This document shows, piece after piece, positions 43,433 through 53,682 of a DNA stretch of 64,000 nt. The stretch spans positions 434,001 through 498,000 of the forward strand of contig NZ_VCJR02000002.1 in NCBI RefSeq assembly GCF_009712425.2, given 5' to 3'. The position numbers were made by a program, and so were the translations under genes. The notes beneath the pieces were generated by a model. That model worked only from the letters and a program-made list of their open reading frames with translations, had not been told where the DNA came from and did no database searches. This stretch comes from Aquisalinus luteolus (lineage in GTDB: Bacteria > Pseudomonadota > Alphaproteobacteria > Caulobacterales > Parvularculaceae). Positions within the stretch are counted from its first letter, which is position 1; every line of letters starts with the position of its first letter.

Positions 43433-43914
43433 CACTGGAAAAGAAAATCGACCTGCCCGAGGGCATGGGGCCCGTCACGCCGCACCTGGTCTGTGATGGC
43501 GCAAAAGATGCCGTTGCCTTTTATGAAAAGGCATTCGGCGCCAGGAGGTTGAGCTTTGTGGAAGGCCCGGACGGCAAGGTGATGCACGCCGCCGTCTCCA
43601 TTAACGGATCGTCCGTCTACCTCAACGACGAGTTCTGCGACATGGGTGCCGTCGGGCCGAAGAAGATGGGCGGCACGCCGGTCACGATCCACCTGACCGT
43701 GGGGGATGCCGATGCCTGGGCGAGCCGAGCCATCGATGCTGGCGCAACGGAGGTGATGCCCGTTGCCGAACAGTTCTGGGGCGACCGCTACGGCATGGTC
43801 GAAGACCCGTTCGGTCATCGCTGGTCTCTGGCAACGCCGGGCGAAAAGCAGCTCTCCCAGGAAGAGATCATGGCCAATATGGAAAAGGCGATGTCGTCAG
43901 GGGTAGAGTGCTGA
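43429..43914 (+). CDS. VOC-family protein, PhnB/glyoxalase-like
   Basis: A 161-residue vicinal-oxygen-chelate fold protein with two paired beta-alpha-beta-beta-beta modules ([22 protein letters not shown] at the start of the first, [20 protein letters not shown] at the start of the second). The first histidine (TPHL) and [19 protein letters not shown] are typical of the PhnB-like group, which may bind metal or act as resistance proteins. It is translationally coupled to DUF4287. Confidence 0.85.
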   Translation: MTLEKKIDLPEGMGPVTPHLVCDGAKDAVAFYEKAFGARRLSFVEGPDGKVMHAAVSINGSSVYLNDEFCDMGAVGPKKMGGTPVTIHLTVGDADAWASRAIDAGATEVMPVAEQFWGDRYGMVEDPFGHRWSLATPGEKQLSQEEIMANMEKAMSSGVEC

Positions 43915-43915
43915 C

Positions 43916-44392
43916 ATGTCCAAATTTGCAACATGCCTGTGGTTCGATCACGGTGAAGCACGAAAGGCCGCTGAGTTCTATGCCGCCACCTTCCCTGACA
44001 GCCATGTCGGTCCGGCCAACGCTGCTGCCGCCGACACGCCAAGCGGCAAGGAAGGCAGTGAGCTGACGGTCGAGTTTACCGTCCTCGGACAGTCATTCCT
44101 TGGCCTGAATGGCGGGCCGATGTTCAAACCCAACGAAGCCGTCAGCTTCATGGTCTTCACCGACGATCAGGAAGAGACGGACCGATACTGGAATGCCATC
44201 ATCGGTAACGGGGGTATGGAAAGCCAGTGCGGCTGGTGCAAGGACCGCTGGGGCTTTTCATGGCAAATCACGCCGCGCCGGTTGATGGAGCTGACGACGC
44301 ATCCGGACAAGGGCAAGGCCAGGCGCGCCATGGAAGCGATGATGACGATGAAGAAGATAGACATTGCGGCGCTCGAAGCTGCTTTTGCCTGA
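43916..44392 (+). CDS. VOC-family protein, 3-dmu-9_3-mt/PhnB-like
   Basis: A 158-residue VOC-fold protein of a second subtype: [22 protein letters not shown] at the start, [19 protein letters not shown] in the middle and [13 protein letters not shown] near the end. The database name '3-demethylubiquinone methyltransferase' often attached to this group is misleading, since there is no SAM-binding fold. The start lies one base past the previous stop. It may act on the same ligand as its neighbours. Confidence 0.85.
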   Translation: MSKFATCLWFDHGEARKAAEFYAATFPDSHVGPANAAAADTPSGKEGSELTVEFTVLGQSFLGLNGGPMFKPNEAVSFMVFTDDQEETDRYWNAIIGNGGMESQCGWCKDRWGFSWQITPRRLMELTTHPDKGKARRAMEAMMTMKKIDIAALEAAFA

Positions 44393-44435
44393 GACAACAA
44401 CGCAGTAAACTGATCATATAACAAGGAGAGAGACG

Positions 44436-44786
44436 ATGACCTATGTCGATGGATTTTTGATCCCCGTGCCTAATGATAAAAAGGAAGCCTACCGGAAAAT
44501 TGCGAGTGAAGCCGCGCCGATTTTCAAGGAGTTTGGCGCCCTGACGGTGGTCGAGACCTGGGGCGACGATGTGCCCGAGGGCAAGGTGACATCTTTCCCG
44601 ATGGCGGTGAAACTGGAAGAGGGCGAAACGGTCGTCTTTTCCTGGATCACCTGGCCCTCGAAAGACGTGCGGGACGCCGGCATGAAAAAGGTCATGGAAG
44701 ATCCGCGCATGGAAGCCTTCGGCGAAATGCCGTTCGATGGCAAGCGCATGATATTCGGTGGCTTCGAGGTTCTCGTCGACGCCTGA
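44436..44786 (+). CDS. DUF1428 (YbaA-like) protein
   Basis: A 116-residue protein matching DUF1428: MTYVDGFLIPVPNDKKEAY at the start, a SWITWPSKDVRDAGM block and MIFGGFEVLVD at the end. The family has a ferredoxin-like, possibly dimeric alpha-beta barrel fold and no proven function. AGGAGAGAG lies before the ATG. It is the last gene of the TetR-led unit, closed by a strong terminator. Confidence 0.88.
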   Translation: MTYVDGFLIPVPNDKKEAYRKIASEAAPIFKEFGALTVVETWGDDVPEGKVTSFPMAVKLEEGETVVFSWITWPSKDVRDAGMKKVMEDPRMEAFGEMPFDGKRMIFGGFEVLVDA

Positions 44787-44811
44787 TCGACCATGGTTAT
44801 GCCCTGAAATT

Positions 44812-44840
44812 AAGCCCCGGCATTGCCCGGGGCTTTTTTT
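44812..44840 (+). terminator. Intrinsic terminator after the TetR-led operon
   Basis: AAGCCCCGG and CCGGGGCTT form a 9-bp stem with a six-base loop, followed by seven T residues. Confidence 0.93.
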
Positions 44841-44864
44841 CGTGCTTGACGGATGACAATTTAT

Positions 44865-44888
44865 GTAATCATGTAATTACATGGTTAC
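44865..44888. promoter_or_regulatory. 24-base palindrome overlapping the start of the ArsR gene
   Basis: GTAATCATGTAA and TTACATGGTTAC are reverse complements apart from one pair; the centre ATGTAATTACAT is perfect. It covers a TGTAAT -10-like element (44864-44869) and the ATG at 44881. A regulator bound here would block both transcription and the 5' end of its own gene. A TTGAC lies at 44846-44850. Confidence 0.68.
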
Positions 44889-45231
44889 TAATAATGAGAT
44901 GGATCAGGTCTTCTCGGCCCTGGCGCATGAAACGCGCCGGACGATCCTCGATTGCCTGAAACATCATCCGGGGCTGAAAGTGGGCGAGCTGGCCCATCAC
45001 TTCGACGTCAGCCGTATCGCGGTGATGAACCATCTCGCCGTGCTTGAAGGGGCGGGGCTGGTGACGAGTATGCGTGAGGGGCGCACACGTCGGCTCTACA
45101 TGAATCTGGCGCCGATCCAGATGATACACGATCGGTGGTCGGACGAATATAGCGGCTATTGGGCAGGGCGCATGACGTCCATCAAATATGCGGCCGAAGC
45201 GGCGGCGCGAAAGAAGGAGAAGGGGACATGA
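44881..45231 (+). CDS. ArsR-family regulator
   Basis: A 116-residue winged-helix regulator: VFSALAHETRRTILDCLKHHPGLKVGELA at the start, recognition helix SRIAVMNHLAVLEGAGLV and wing REGRTRRLYMN. The C-terminal helices contain DRWSDEYSGYWAGRM, typical of ArsR proteins linked to SRPBCC genes. No Shine-Dalgarno sequence precedes the ATG at 44881, which lies inside the operator palindrome; ATG 44899 is a weaker alternative. Its stop overlaps the next start by four bases. Confidence 0.87.
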   Translation: MVTNNEMDQVFSALAHETRRTILDCLKHHPGLKVGELAHHFDVSRIAVMNHLAVLEGAGLVTSMREGRTRRLYMNLAPIQMIHDRWSDEYSGYWAGRMTSIKYAAEAAARKKEKGT

Positions 45232-45788
45232 CGAAAGAAGCCACGAAAGGCGAGGGGACGACCGTGTCGTCGGTCTACAAGATTACCATCGATGCGCCGA
45301 TCGAGACGGTCTGGGCAATCCTCGTCAAGACGGACGAGGCGCTGCCGTTTTTCTTCGGGGCGGTGTGTGACACACAGGACGGCCTGCGCAAGGGTGTGCC
45401 CATGCGGATGATCACACCGGACAGGCGCTTTGTCAGTGTGGTGGGCGAGGTGCTGGAATTCCTGCCGCCGCACAAATATTCGCACACGTTCAAATTCACC
45501 AATGTCGACGAGCCGGAATGCATCGTCACCTATGAGCTGAAAGAAGTCGAGGATGGAGTCGAGTTTTCCCTCGTCATGGAGAACATGCCGGCAGGCTCCA
45601 GGACGGAAAAATCCATGCAGCAGGGCGCGGCCTTCATTGGTCAGAACCTCAAGGCGCTGGCCGAAACCGGCAAGCCGGCCTTCAGTGGTCGGATGGTAAC
45701 GATGTTGGGCCCGGTCATGGGCCTGTTCACACCGAAGGTCTGCAAGGCGGAAAACTGGCCGCTGCGCTCAACCGGAAAAGGGGAGTAA
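45228..45788 (+). CDS. SRPBCC-family protein (second copy)
   Basis: A 186-residue SRPBCC protein coupled to the ArsR gene by an ATGA overlap. YKITIDAPIETVWAILVKTDEALPFFFG is the SRPBCC beginning; a long C-terminal helix region containing MQQGAAFIGQNLKALAETG closes the cavity. It has an extra C-terminal tail compared with the first SRPBCC protein at 42728. The ArsR-SRPBCC pairing is widespread and its ligand unknown. Confidence 0.87.
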   Translation: MTKEATKGEGTTVSSVYKITIDAPIETVWAILVKTDEALPFFFGAVCDTQDGLRKGVPMRMITPDRRFVSVVGEVLEFLPPHKYSHTFKFTNVDEPECIVTYELKEVEDGVEFSLVMENMPAGSRTEKSMQQGAAFIGQNLKALAETGKPAFSGRMVTMLGPVMGLFTPKVCKAENWPLRSTGKGE

Positions 45789-45794
45789 CAGGAT

Positions 45795-46355
45795 ATGGCA
45801 AGTTCACCGGAAGAAATGCGTGACGCGATGATCGCCAACCTGCCGGAAAAGACCGGCAAGTCGCTGGATGAATGGCTTGCCATTGTCGCGACCAGCGGGC
45901 TGGAAAAGCATGGCGAGATCATCAAGCTGTTGAAAGGCGAGCATGGCATGACCCACGGCTTTGCCAACCTCGTCGCCCATTATGCGCGCCAGCCTGACAC
46001 ATCGCAGGCAGCGAATGATCCGGTGGCAGGGCAATATGCCGGGGCAAAAGCCGGACTGAAGCCGATCTATGAGAAGCTCATCGGTATCGTCGAAAGTCTC
46101 GGCAAGGATGTCGAGATCGCGCCGAAAAAGACCTATGTCAGCCTGCGCCGCTCGAAACAGTTCGCTCTCATCCAGCCCTCGACGAAAACGCGTGTCGATC
46201 TCGGCCTAAACCTGAATGGGGTTGAGCCGGAAGGAAAGCTTGAAGCATCAGGCAGTTTCAACAGCATGGTCACGCACCGTATCCGCCTGTCCTCGCCTGC
46301 CGAGGTCGACAAGGATGTCACCAAATGGCTGAAGCAGGCCTACAAGGATGCATGA
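45795..46355 (+). CDS. DUF4287-DUF5655 fusion protein
   Basis: A 186-residue two-domain protein. Residues 1-65 match DUF4287 (EKTGKSLDEWLAIVATSG and GMTHGFANLVAHY). Residues about 75-185 match DUF5655 (YEKLIGIVESLGKDVEIAPKKTYVSLRRSKQFALIQPSTKTRVDLGLNL begins there), a domain of unknown function often fused to DUF4287 and also seen in some nuclease-like contexts. AGGAT lies before the ATG. It ends the ArsR-led unit. Confidence 0.85.
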   Translation: MASSPEEMRDAMIANLPEKTGKSLDEWLAIVATSGLEKHGEIIKLLKGEHGMTHGFANLVAHYARQPDTSQAANDPVAGQYAGAKAGLKPIYEKLIGIVESLGKDVEIAPKKTYVSLRRSKQFALIQPSTKTRVDLGLNLNGVEPEGKLEASGSFNSMVTHRIRLSSPAEVDKDVTKWLKQAYKDA

Positions 46356-46433
46356 CGCGATGTCTGCGCAGGGAGTAATTCCCGCCAGATGCTGTTAGGC
46401 TCCATATTGTCGAAGCCGGAGATGGAGCCTGTC

Positions 46434-46964
46434 ATGAAGAAAGTGCCCGCAACGAATATAATGCTGTGCCTTGCCGCTGTCGGCCTCATTGCGGGCTGCG
46501 AAAGCGTGGGGCGCGACAAAACGATTGCTGACACGACTGGCGATAGTGCCGAGGCGCTGCCCTCGGAACAGGCTGAAACGTCTGCGCCGCAAGAGGCCGG
46601 ACAGGACGGTTCATCGACCCTGTCCGTTTCTTTCATGCTGGGCGAGACGGGCGGCGATGTGCTGGTCAGCCTGTTCGCCGATCAGGAAAGCTGGGAAGCG
46701 AATGATGCCCTGCGCGGAATTACCCGCGCTGCCGACAGCGCCCGCATCGACATTTCAATCGAGGACCTGCCGCCCGGCACCTATGCCATCAAGGCCTTTC
46801 ACGACGTCAATGGCAATGGCGAGCTGGACACCAATCTCGTCGGCATCCCGACCGAGCCCTATGGCTTCTCCAATGGCCAGGCCGGGCGTTTCGGCCCGCC
46901 ATCCTTTCAGGCGGCATCCTTCGAACTGGAAGGCGAGGGATCACAGGAAATCAGCATGAAGTGA
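46434..46964 (+). CDS. DUF2141 lipoprotein
   Basis: A 176-residue lipoprotein with signal peptide ending LIAGC. After an acidic linker, residues about 65-175 form a DUF2141 beta-sandwich domain (VLVSLFADQESWEAN, DLPPGTYAIKAFHDVNGNGELDTN with a calcium-like DVNGNGELD loop, and EPYGFSNGQAGRFGPPSF). DUF2141 proteins are periplasmic or outer-membrane-associated and uncharacterised. The ATG at 46434 has GGAG eight bases upstream; ATG 46422 is possible. Confidence 0.85.
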   Translation: MKKVPATNIMLCLAAVGLIAGCESVGRDKTIADTTGDSAEALPSEQAETSAPQEAGQDGSSTLSVSFMLGETGGDVLVSLFADQESWEANDALRGITRAADSARIDISIEDLPPGTYAIKAFHDVNGNGELDTNLVGIPTEPYGFSNGQAGRFGPPSFQAASFELEGEGSQEISMK

Positions 46965-47025
46965 GGCCTTCGACACTCTTGCCGGCGTGGCTTGAAGCTG
47001 CAGCCAGCCCGGCTAGATTGGGGTC

Positions 47026-47817
47026 ATGGCTTATACCACTGACGATTTCCGGCGCGTCGATCCGCGCGACATCAATTTCGCCCTGTCCTATCCTTTTGCG
47101 GTGCCTGTCGACTCTTACGTCTATGTCGACGGACACGCCATGGCGCTGACCGATACGACGTCCGCTGACATGATGGCTTGGATTGTATCTCACCGGGGAG
47201 AGCGCCGCACGCTCGGCGATGTCGTCCACCAGACTGCCCATGCCGACATGGCGCTGGACCGGCTGACGCCTGTGGTGGCCGCCGGGTCCAACGCCTCGCC
47301 CATGCAGCTGTTGCGCAAGTTCCAGCAGCGCAAGGATATCATCGTGCCGGTTCTGAAAATGCCGGTGCGGGACTGGTCGGTCACCTATGCGCGCCACATC
47401 GCGCCCTATGGCTCGATCCCGGCATCGCTGGAGCAGGCACCGGGCGAGACGACGCAGCTATTCGTCAACTTCCTCGATGAGGAGGCTATGGAGGGCATGC
47501 ACGGCACGGAAAGCATCGGCACCTATTATCAGCTTGCGGAGGTTTCGCTGCCAAAGGCGGATACCGCGCCATGGGCGGCGGGCATGAAAGCCCATGCCTA
47601 TAACAGCCATACCGGCCACCTGCCGTTCCGCCCGGAAGCACTGGAGACGACCGACACGCGCTATCCGCCGCGCAGCCAGTGGCAGATGCAGGACATCGTC
47701 ATCGACCTGCTCGGTGAAGACGTTTCGGTGATGGAATTCATCGCCCAGAATTTCAGCGACGAAAAACTGCGGCTTGAGCGCGAAAAGCGGCTGATCGAGG
47801 CGCAAATAGAAAGTTAG
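47026..47817 (+). CDS. Protein with possible gamma-glutamylcyclotransferase-like fold
   Basis: A 263-residue protein I do not recognise by family. Part of it follows the gamma-glutamylcyclotransferase (GGCT) plan: GSNAS at 87-91 after two strands, YGSIPASLEQAPGE with TQLFVNFLDEEAM downstream, and Glu162 in GTESIGTYYQLAEV where GGCT has its catalytic glutamate followed by a tyrosine. The first 80 residues and the C-terminal coiled part (EKLRLEREKRLIEAQI) are extra. GGGGT precedes the ATG. Its end overlaps the RHH gene by four bases tail to tail. Confidence 0.55.
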   Translation: MAYTTDDFRRVDPRDINFALSYPFAVPVDSYVYVDGHAMALTDTTSADMMAWIVSHRGERRTLGDVVHQTAHADMALDRLTPVVAAGSNASPMQLLRKFQQRKDIIVPVLKMPVRDWSVTYARHIAPYGSIPASLEQAPGETTQLFVNFLDEEAMEGMHGTESIGTYYQLAEVSLPKADTAPWAAGMKAHAYNSHTGHLPFRPEALETTDTRYPPRSQWQMQDIVIDLLGEDVSVMEFIAQNFSDEKLRLEREKRLIEAQIES

Positions 47818-48005
47818 TTCGCGTCGGTTCCGGAGTTGTCCTCTTCCAGCGCCTTCCTGATCAACTCCCGGATCGCCTTGGCACGTGTCGGCACGCGATT
47901 GGCGAATTGCCACGCATCGATCGCCTCGATCTCGGCATCGTCCATCATCAGTTGGACTTTCCTGCGGGATTTGCCCGGTTTGGGGGGCTTGTCATGCTCT
48001 GTCAT
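47814..48005 (-). CDS. Small ribbon-helix-helix protein
   Basis: A 63-residue basic protein with a ribbon-helix-helix pattern: a strand at RRKVQLMMDDAEIEAIDAW, a turn, and a second helix RAKAIRELIRKALEE. Such proteins are usually dimeric DNA-binding repressors or antitoxins. No toxin gene is adjacent; the neighbours are acnA (divergent) and the GGCT-like gene (convergent). The acnA promoter region is a possible target. Confidence 0.75.
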   Translation of the reverse strand: MTEHDKPPKPGKSRRKVQLMMDDAEIEAIDAWQFANRVPTRAKAIRELIRKALEEDNSGTDAN

Positions 48006-48165
48006 GGCATCATCTGCTAGCTCATCACTCTTATCGGTGCAAATTCCTGTTTCATCGCATTGAATCCCGGCTGGGCCTGAGCTATCACCACGCCATATTA
48101 TTCAGACAGACAAGCCGGAAGGCCGCCGCACGGCCCCGGCTCCCACGAGAGAAAAGGAGCCCTAG

Positions 48166-50844
<2,679 letters not shown>

Positions 50845-50870
50845 GCAAGCGACCCTCTTCAAACAGATTA

Positions 50871-50900
50871 AAGGCCGTCCCGTTTCGGGGCGGCCTTTTT
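50871..50900 (+). terminator. Intrinsic terminator of acnA
   Basis: AAGGCCGTCCCG and CGGGGCGGCCTT pair over 12 positions (one G-U) with a three-base loop and a T-tail, 26 bases after the acnA stop. Confidence 0.93.
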
Positions 50901-50978
50901 CGATTGCGGCGCAAAAAGGGCTGTTCGCTCACGGCAGTTTGAGATGAAATCCGTACCGTGTCGTGGCACATAGAGATC

Positions 50979-51719
50979 ATGTTACAGGCTCTTGCGTCCC
51001 GTCTTTCAGGTTTTCTCGCCGCCGCCATCGTCGTCGTGGCGGGCCCGGCCGCGCTTGCCCAATCTTCGGGCGGGCTGAAGGTCGTGGAGCTATATACCAG
51101 CCAGGCCTGTCCCAACTCTCCGCAGGCAGACGAGAATCTGCGCATCATTGCAGGTCGCCCGGATGTGCTGGCGCTGACCCTGCCGGTGACCTATTGGGAC
51201 TATTTCGGCTGGCGCGACACCTTGGCCCACAAGTCATTCGATGAACGCCAGGAAGGCTATGTCGAGACGCTGGAAGGCCAGTGGCTTTATACGCCCCAGA
51301 TCATCGTCAACGGTATCGAGGCATTGGACGGGGAGAAGCTTTCAACGCTCTCCTCAACGCTGGATGAGACGAAAGCCCTGCCGCTGCTCGGCGTTCAGCC
51401 GTCAGGCCGCGATACGCTGAACATCACCCTGCCGCGCAATGGGCCGGACCACGAAGCTGCCCTTGTTTTCGTCAGCTGGCATGAAAAGCCTGTCACCGTC
51501 GATGTGAAGGGTGGCAAGAATTCCGGCAAGAATCTCTCCTACACCAACGTCGTCCATACGTTGGTAAAGATCGATGAGGTCCTCCCCGGCGAGACGGGGA
51601 CGATCGGCTATACCCTGCCGGAAGCGGCCCGCGGCAAGCCGTGCGCTGTGTTCCTGCAGGATGCCGAGACAGGTGAAATGGCTGCCGCCGCGCGATGTGG
51701 GCCGGGCATTACATCCTGA
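50979..51719 (+). CDS. DUF1223 exported thioredoxin-like protein with one active-site cysteine
   Basis: A 246-residue exported protein (signal peptide ending GPAALAQ) of DUF1223. The thioredoxin-like start is VVELYTSQACPNSPQADENL; most relatives have CSSC here, whereas this protein keeps only the first cysteine (CPNS). GQWLYTPQIIVNG and TNVVHTLVKI are conserved downstream. The ATG at 50979 opens the signal peptide directly; a GTG seven codons earlier is the alternative. Function unknown, probably periplasmic. Confidence 0.83.
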   Translation: MLQALASRLSGFLAAAIVVVAGPAALAQSSGGLKVVELYTSQACPNSPQADENLRIIAGRPDVLALTLPVTYWDYFGWRDTLAHKSFDERQEGYVETLEGQWLYTPQIIVNGIEALDGEKLSTLSSTLDETKALPLLGVQPSGRDTLNITLPRNGPDHEAALVFVSWHEKPVTVDVKGGKNSGKNLSYTNVVHTLVKIDEVLPGETGTIGYTLPEAARGKPCAVFLQDAETGEMAAAARCGPGITS

Positions 51720-51727
51720 TCTAAGCG

Positions 51728-51743
51728 GTTAAAACGCTTTAAC
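51728..51743. repeat. Small inverted repeat upstream of mscL
   Basis: GTTAAA and TTTAAC are exact reverse complements around ACGC. It lies 9 bases after the DUF1223 stop and 98 bases before the mscL start. It may be an operator or a remnant terminator; it does not meet the CtrA spacing. Confidence 0.4.
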
Positions 51744-51840
51744 TTTTACTGAAACAGCCATAATTTCCCTCAAACGGACGCAGAGGGTGGTCCGTGCAGT
51801 TTACCGGCAGACAAGGTGCCGGTCGAAGAAGGGAAAGACT

Positions 51841-52272
51841 ATGCTCAAGGAATTTCAGAAGTTTGCCGTAAAGGGCAACATGATCGACATGGCCGTCGGT
51901 ATCATCATCGGTGCAGCCTTCGGCACAGTCGTCAAGTCGCTGGTCGACGACATCATCATGCCGCCGATCGGCATGTTGCTGGGCGGTGTCGATTTTACCG
52001 ACCTGTTCATCCCGCTCGCCGGAGGTGACTATGCGTCACTGATCGAGGCACAGGAAGCCGGCGCCCCGACGCTGAACTATGGCCTGTTCATCAATAACGT
52101 CATTGCCTTCCTGATCGTGGCATTTGCGGTGTTCATCCTGGTCAAAGCCGTGAACAAGCTGAAAGATGCTGTCGAGAAGGAAGAGGAAGTGGCACCTGCC
52201 GCTGTAGAGCCGCCGAAAGAACAGGTCCTGCTGGAAGAGATCCGCGACCTGTTGAAAAAACAGAACGGCTGA
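51841..52272 (+). CDS. mscL: Large-conductance mechanosensitive channel
   Basis: A 143-residue homopentameric channel that opens under membrane tension to release solutes on osmotic downshift. The N-terminus [27 protein letters not shown] contains the pore helix and RGN-like gate region (KGN here); the second helix is [23 protein letters not shown]; the C-terminal helix bundle ends [20 protein letters not shown] precedes the ATG. Standard length. Confidence 0.96.
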   Translation: MLKEFQKFAVKGNMIDMAVGIIIGAAFGTVVKSLVDDIIMPPIGMLLGGVDFTDLFIPLAGGDYASLIEAQEAGAPTLNYGLFINNVIAFLIVAFAVFILVKAVNKLKDAVEKEEEVAPAAVEPPKEQVLLEEIRDLLKKQNG

Positions 52273-52292
52273 TTATCAGCCCGCTGAACGAA

Positions 52293-52322
52293 AAAAGCCC
52301 GGCCATCGTGCCGGGCTTTTTT
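52293..52322. terminator. Bidirectional intrinsic terminator between mscL and the next gene
   Basis: AAAAGCCCGGC and GCCGGGCTTTT form an 11-bp stem with T-runs on both strands, serving mscL and the convergent exported-protein gene. Confidence 0.94.
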
Positions 52323-52338
52323 ATCAGCTTGAGTGGCC

Positions 52339-52941
52339 TTACTTGCCGAGATTCAGCAGGAAGACGGGGCCGAAATCGATCGTGTGCGCGGCATTGCCCA
52401 GGTGGAATTGCAGGTTCAGCTTGTTCTGGCCATAAGCCTTCGCCGCCTTTCCCTGGATGATATAGACATCCCATTCCTCTGAAAGCCTGTCGCTCGACTG
52501 GATCAGGGATGTGTACGGTGCATCGTTCATCTGGATGACATTATAGGGCAGCTGCGGATCGCCATCGACCACCTTGGCGTAATAGACGACGACCAGCAGG
52601 TCGCCCTCTTCGACCGCCGGGCCGATTGGGGAGATGACATTGGCATCCCAGTTGTTCGGTTTCTTCGTGGCCGTCACGCGCAGGGCCTTGCCCCCAGGTA
52701 CATCGGCGTCGTCGATGAGGTCCGCTGACTCAACGCCATTCGTGCCCAGCGAGCTTGCCCATGGCACCATGATCAGGTCGCCATCGCGCGGCATGGATGC
52801 CATGATCGCGGCAAAGGCCTCGTTGACCGAGGATTCGTCCTCGCCCTCGACTTGGGCCGAGGCGGACATGCCGGTAAGCGCCCCGGCAAGAGCCATCGTG
52901 CCCGCGGCAATCAATACGGTTAGGTTCTGGAAAAAACGCAT
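52339..52941 (-). CDS. Exported protein resembling a carbohydrate-binding module
   Basis: A 200-residue exported protein with a signal peptide ending SASAQ. After a short acidic stretch, residues about 50-200 form a beta-sandwich-like domain. NWDANVISPIGPAVEEGDLLVVVYYAK and the C-terminal NLQFHLGNAAHTIDFGPVFLLNLG are typical of CBM-like modules found next to GH10 and other glycosidase domains. Here the module stands alone. The start has an excellent AAGGAGGG, and two 10-base direct repeats lie upstream. Confidence 0.75.
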   Translation of the reverse strand: MRFFQNLTVLIAAGTMALAGALTGMSASAQVEGEDESSVNEAFAAIMASMPRDGDLIMVPWASSLGTNGVESADLIDDADVPGGKALRVTATKKPNNWDANVISPIGPAVEEGDLLVVVYYAKVVDGDPQLPYNVIQMNDAPYTSLIQSSDRLSEEWDVYIIQGKAAKAYGQNKLNLQFHLGNAAHTIDFGPVFLLNLGK

Positions 52942-52952
52942 AGTGTCCCTCC

Positions 52953-52982
52953 TTGTCGTTTCCCGGGGACTTTTGTCGTTTC
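52953..52982. repeat. Direct repeat of TTGTCGTTTC overlapping the ribosome-binding site
   Basis: TTGTCGTTTC occurs at 52953-52962 and 52973-52982, 20 bases apart (two turns of helix). It lies directly upstream of the carbohydrate-binding-like gene, touching its ribosome-binding site, and may be an operator or activator site. Confidence 0.45.
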
Positions 52983-53100
52983 TTGTGTCCCACACCCTGA
53001 ATGTTAGCAATACCAGCGCCTTGCCGCAATCTACCCTGTTCGGGTGGTTGACGGGCGGGGTACCGGTCAGCAAGGCTTTGCCAGCAAAGGGAGGATGAGC

Positions 53101-53601
53101 ATGAAGAGAGCAATTGCAATAGCTATGGTCGCAGGAGCGCTGATGGTGCCCGTCTCCGGACACGCCCAGCAGGCCTATGACGAGCAGCTGGCATCCTATC
53201 AGGAATGCGCTCAGGTGACCCATGACGCCTATCCCGCAGAAGGTGAGTGGCCGACAAAGGCAGAGGCTGACGCCGCGATTGCCGTCTGTGAAAAGACCCT
53301 GGCTTTCATGGAGGAGACGCTTGCCAGGCCAGACCTGACACCCGCGCTGCTGGCCTATTCGCGTTACTGGGCAGGCGATACACACCGCCAGCTTGGCTTC
53401 CTGATGGGCGCAAGGCAGATGGGCACCACGGGGACGGTCGTTGCCGAACCTGCCATGTGCGAGCATGCCGAGAAGGCCCTGTCCTATGCCGATGGGCTGG
53501 AGGCTATGAAGTTCGCCGAAGAAGACGCGCAGAAAGTCATCGAAGACCTCGTCGGGCAAATCCGCAAGAAAGCCAATATTGTCGCGGGTTATTGCGACTA
53601 G
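53101..53601 (+). CDS. Exported protein with conserved cysteines, function unknown
   Basis: A 166-residue exported protein with a signal peptide ending SGHAQ. The mature protein is helical and contains four cysteines (ASYQECAQV, IAVCEKT, AMCEHAEKAL and a C-terminal GYCD), likely forming disulfides. TPR-like helices are possible (YSRYWAGDTHRQLGFLMGA). The ATG at 53101 has GGGAGG six bases upstream. It is divergent from the carbohydrate-binding-like gene. Function unknown. Confidence 0.7.
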   Translation: MKRAIAIAMVAGALMVPVSGHAQQAYDEQLASYQECAQVTHDAYPAEGEWPTKAEADAAIAVCEKTLAFMEETLARPDLTPALLAYSRYWAGDTHRQLGFLMGARQMGTTGTVVAEPAMCEHAEKALSYADGLEAMKFAEEDAQKVIEDLVGQIRKKANIVAGYCD

Positions 53602-53682
53602 GTCACGCCCCTGCATCCTTTGTGAAACGCGGCAATAATGGCGATTGTGGTATGGTCTCAGGCCGTCTATACGCATGCGTCT

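Noticed and set aside
51729-51742. TTAA...TTAA upstream of mscL
   Set aside because: The spacing is again six bases; it is better described as the inverted repeat already listed.
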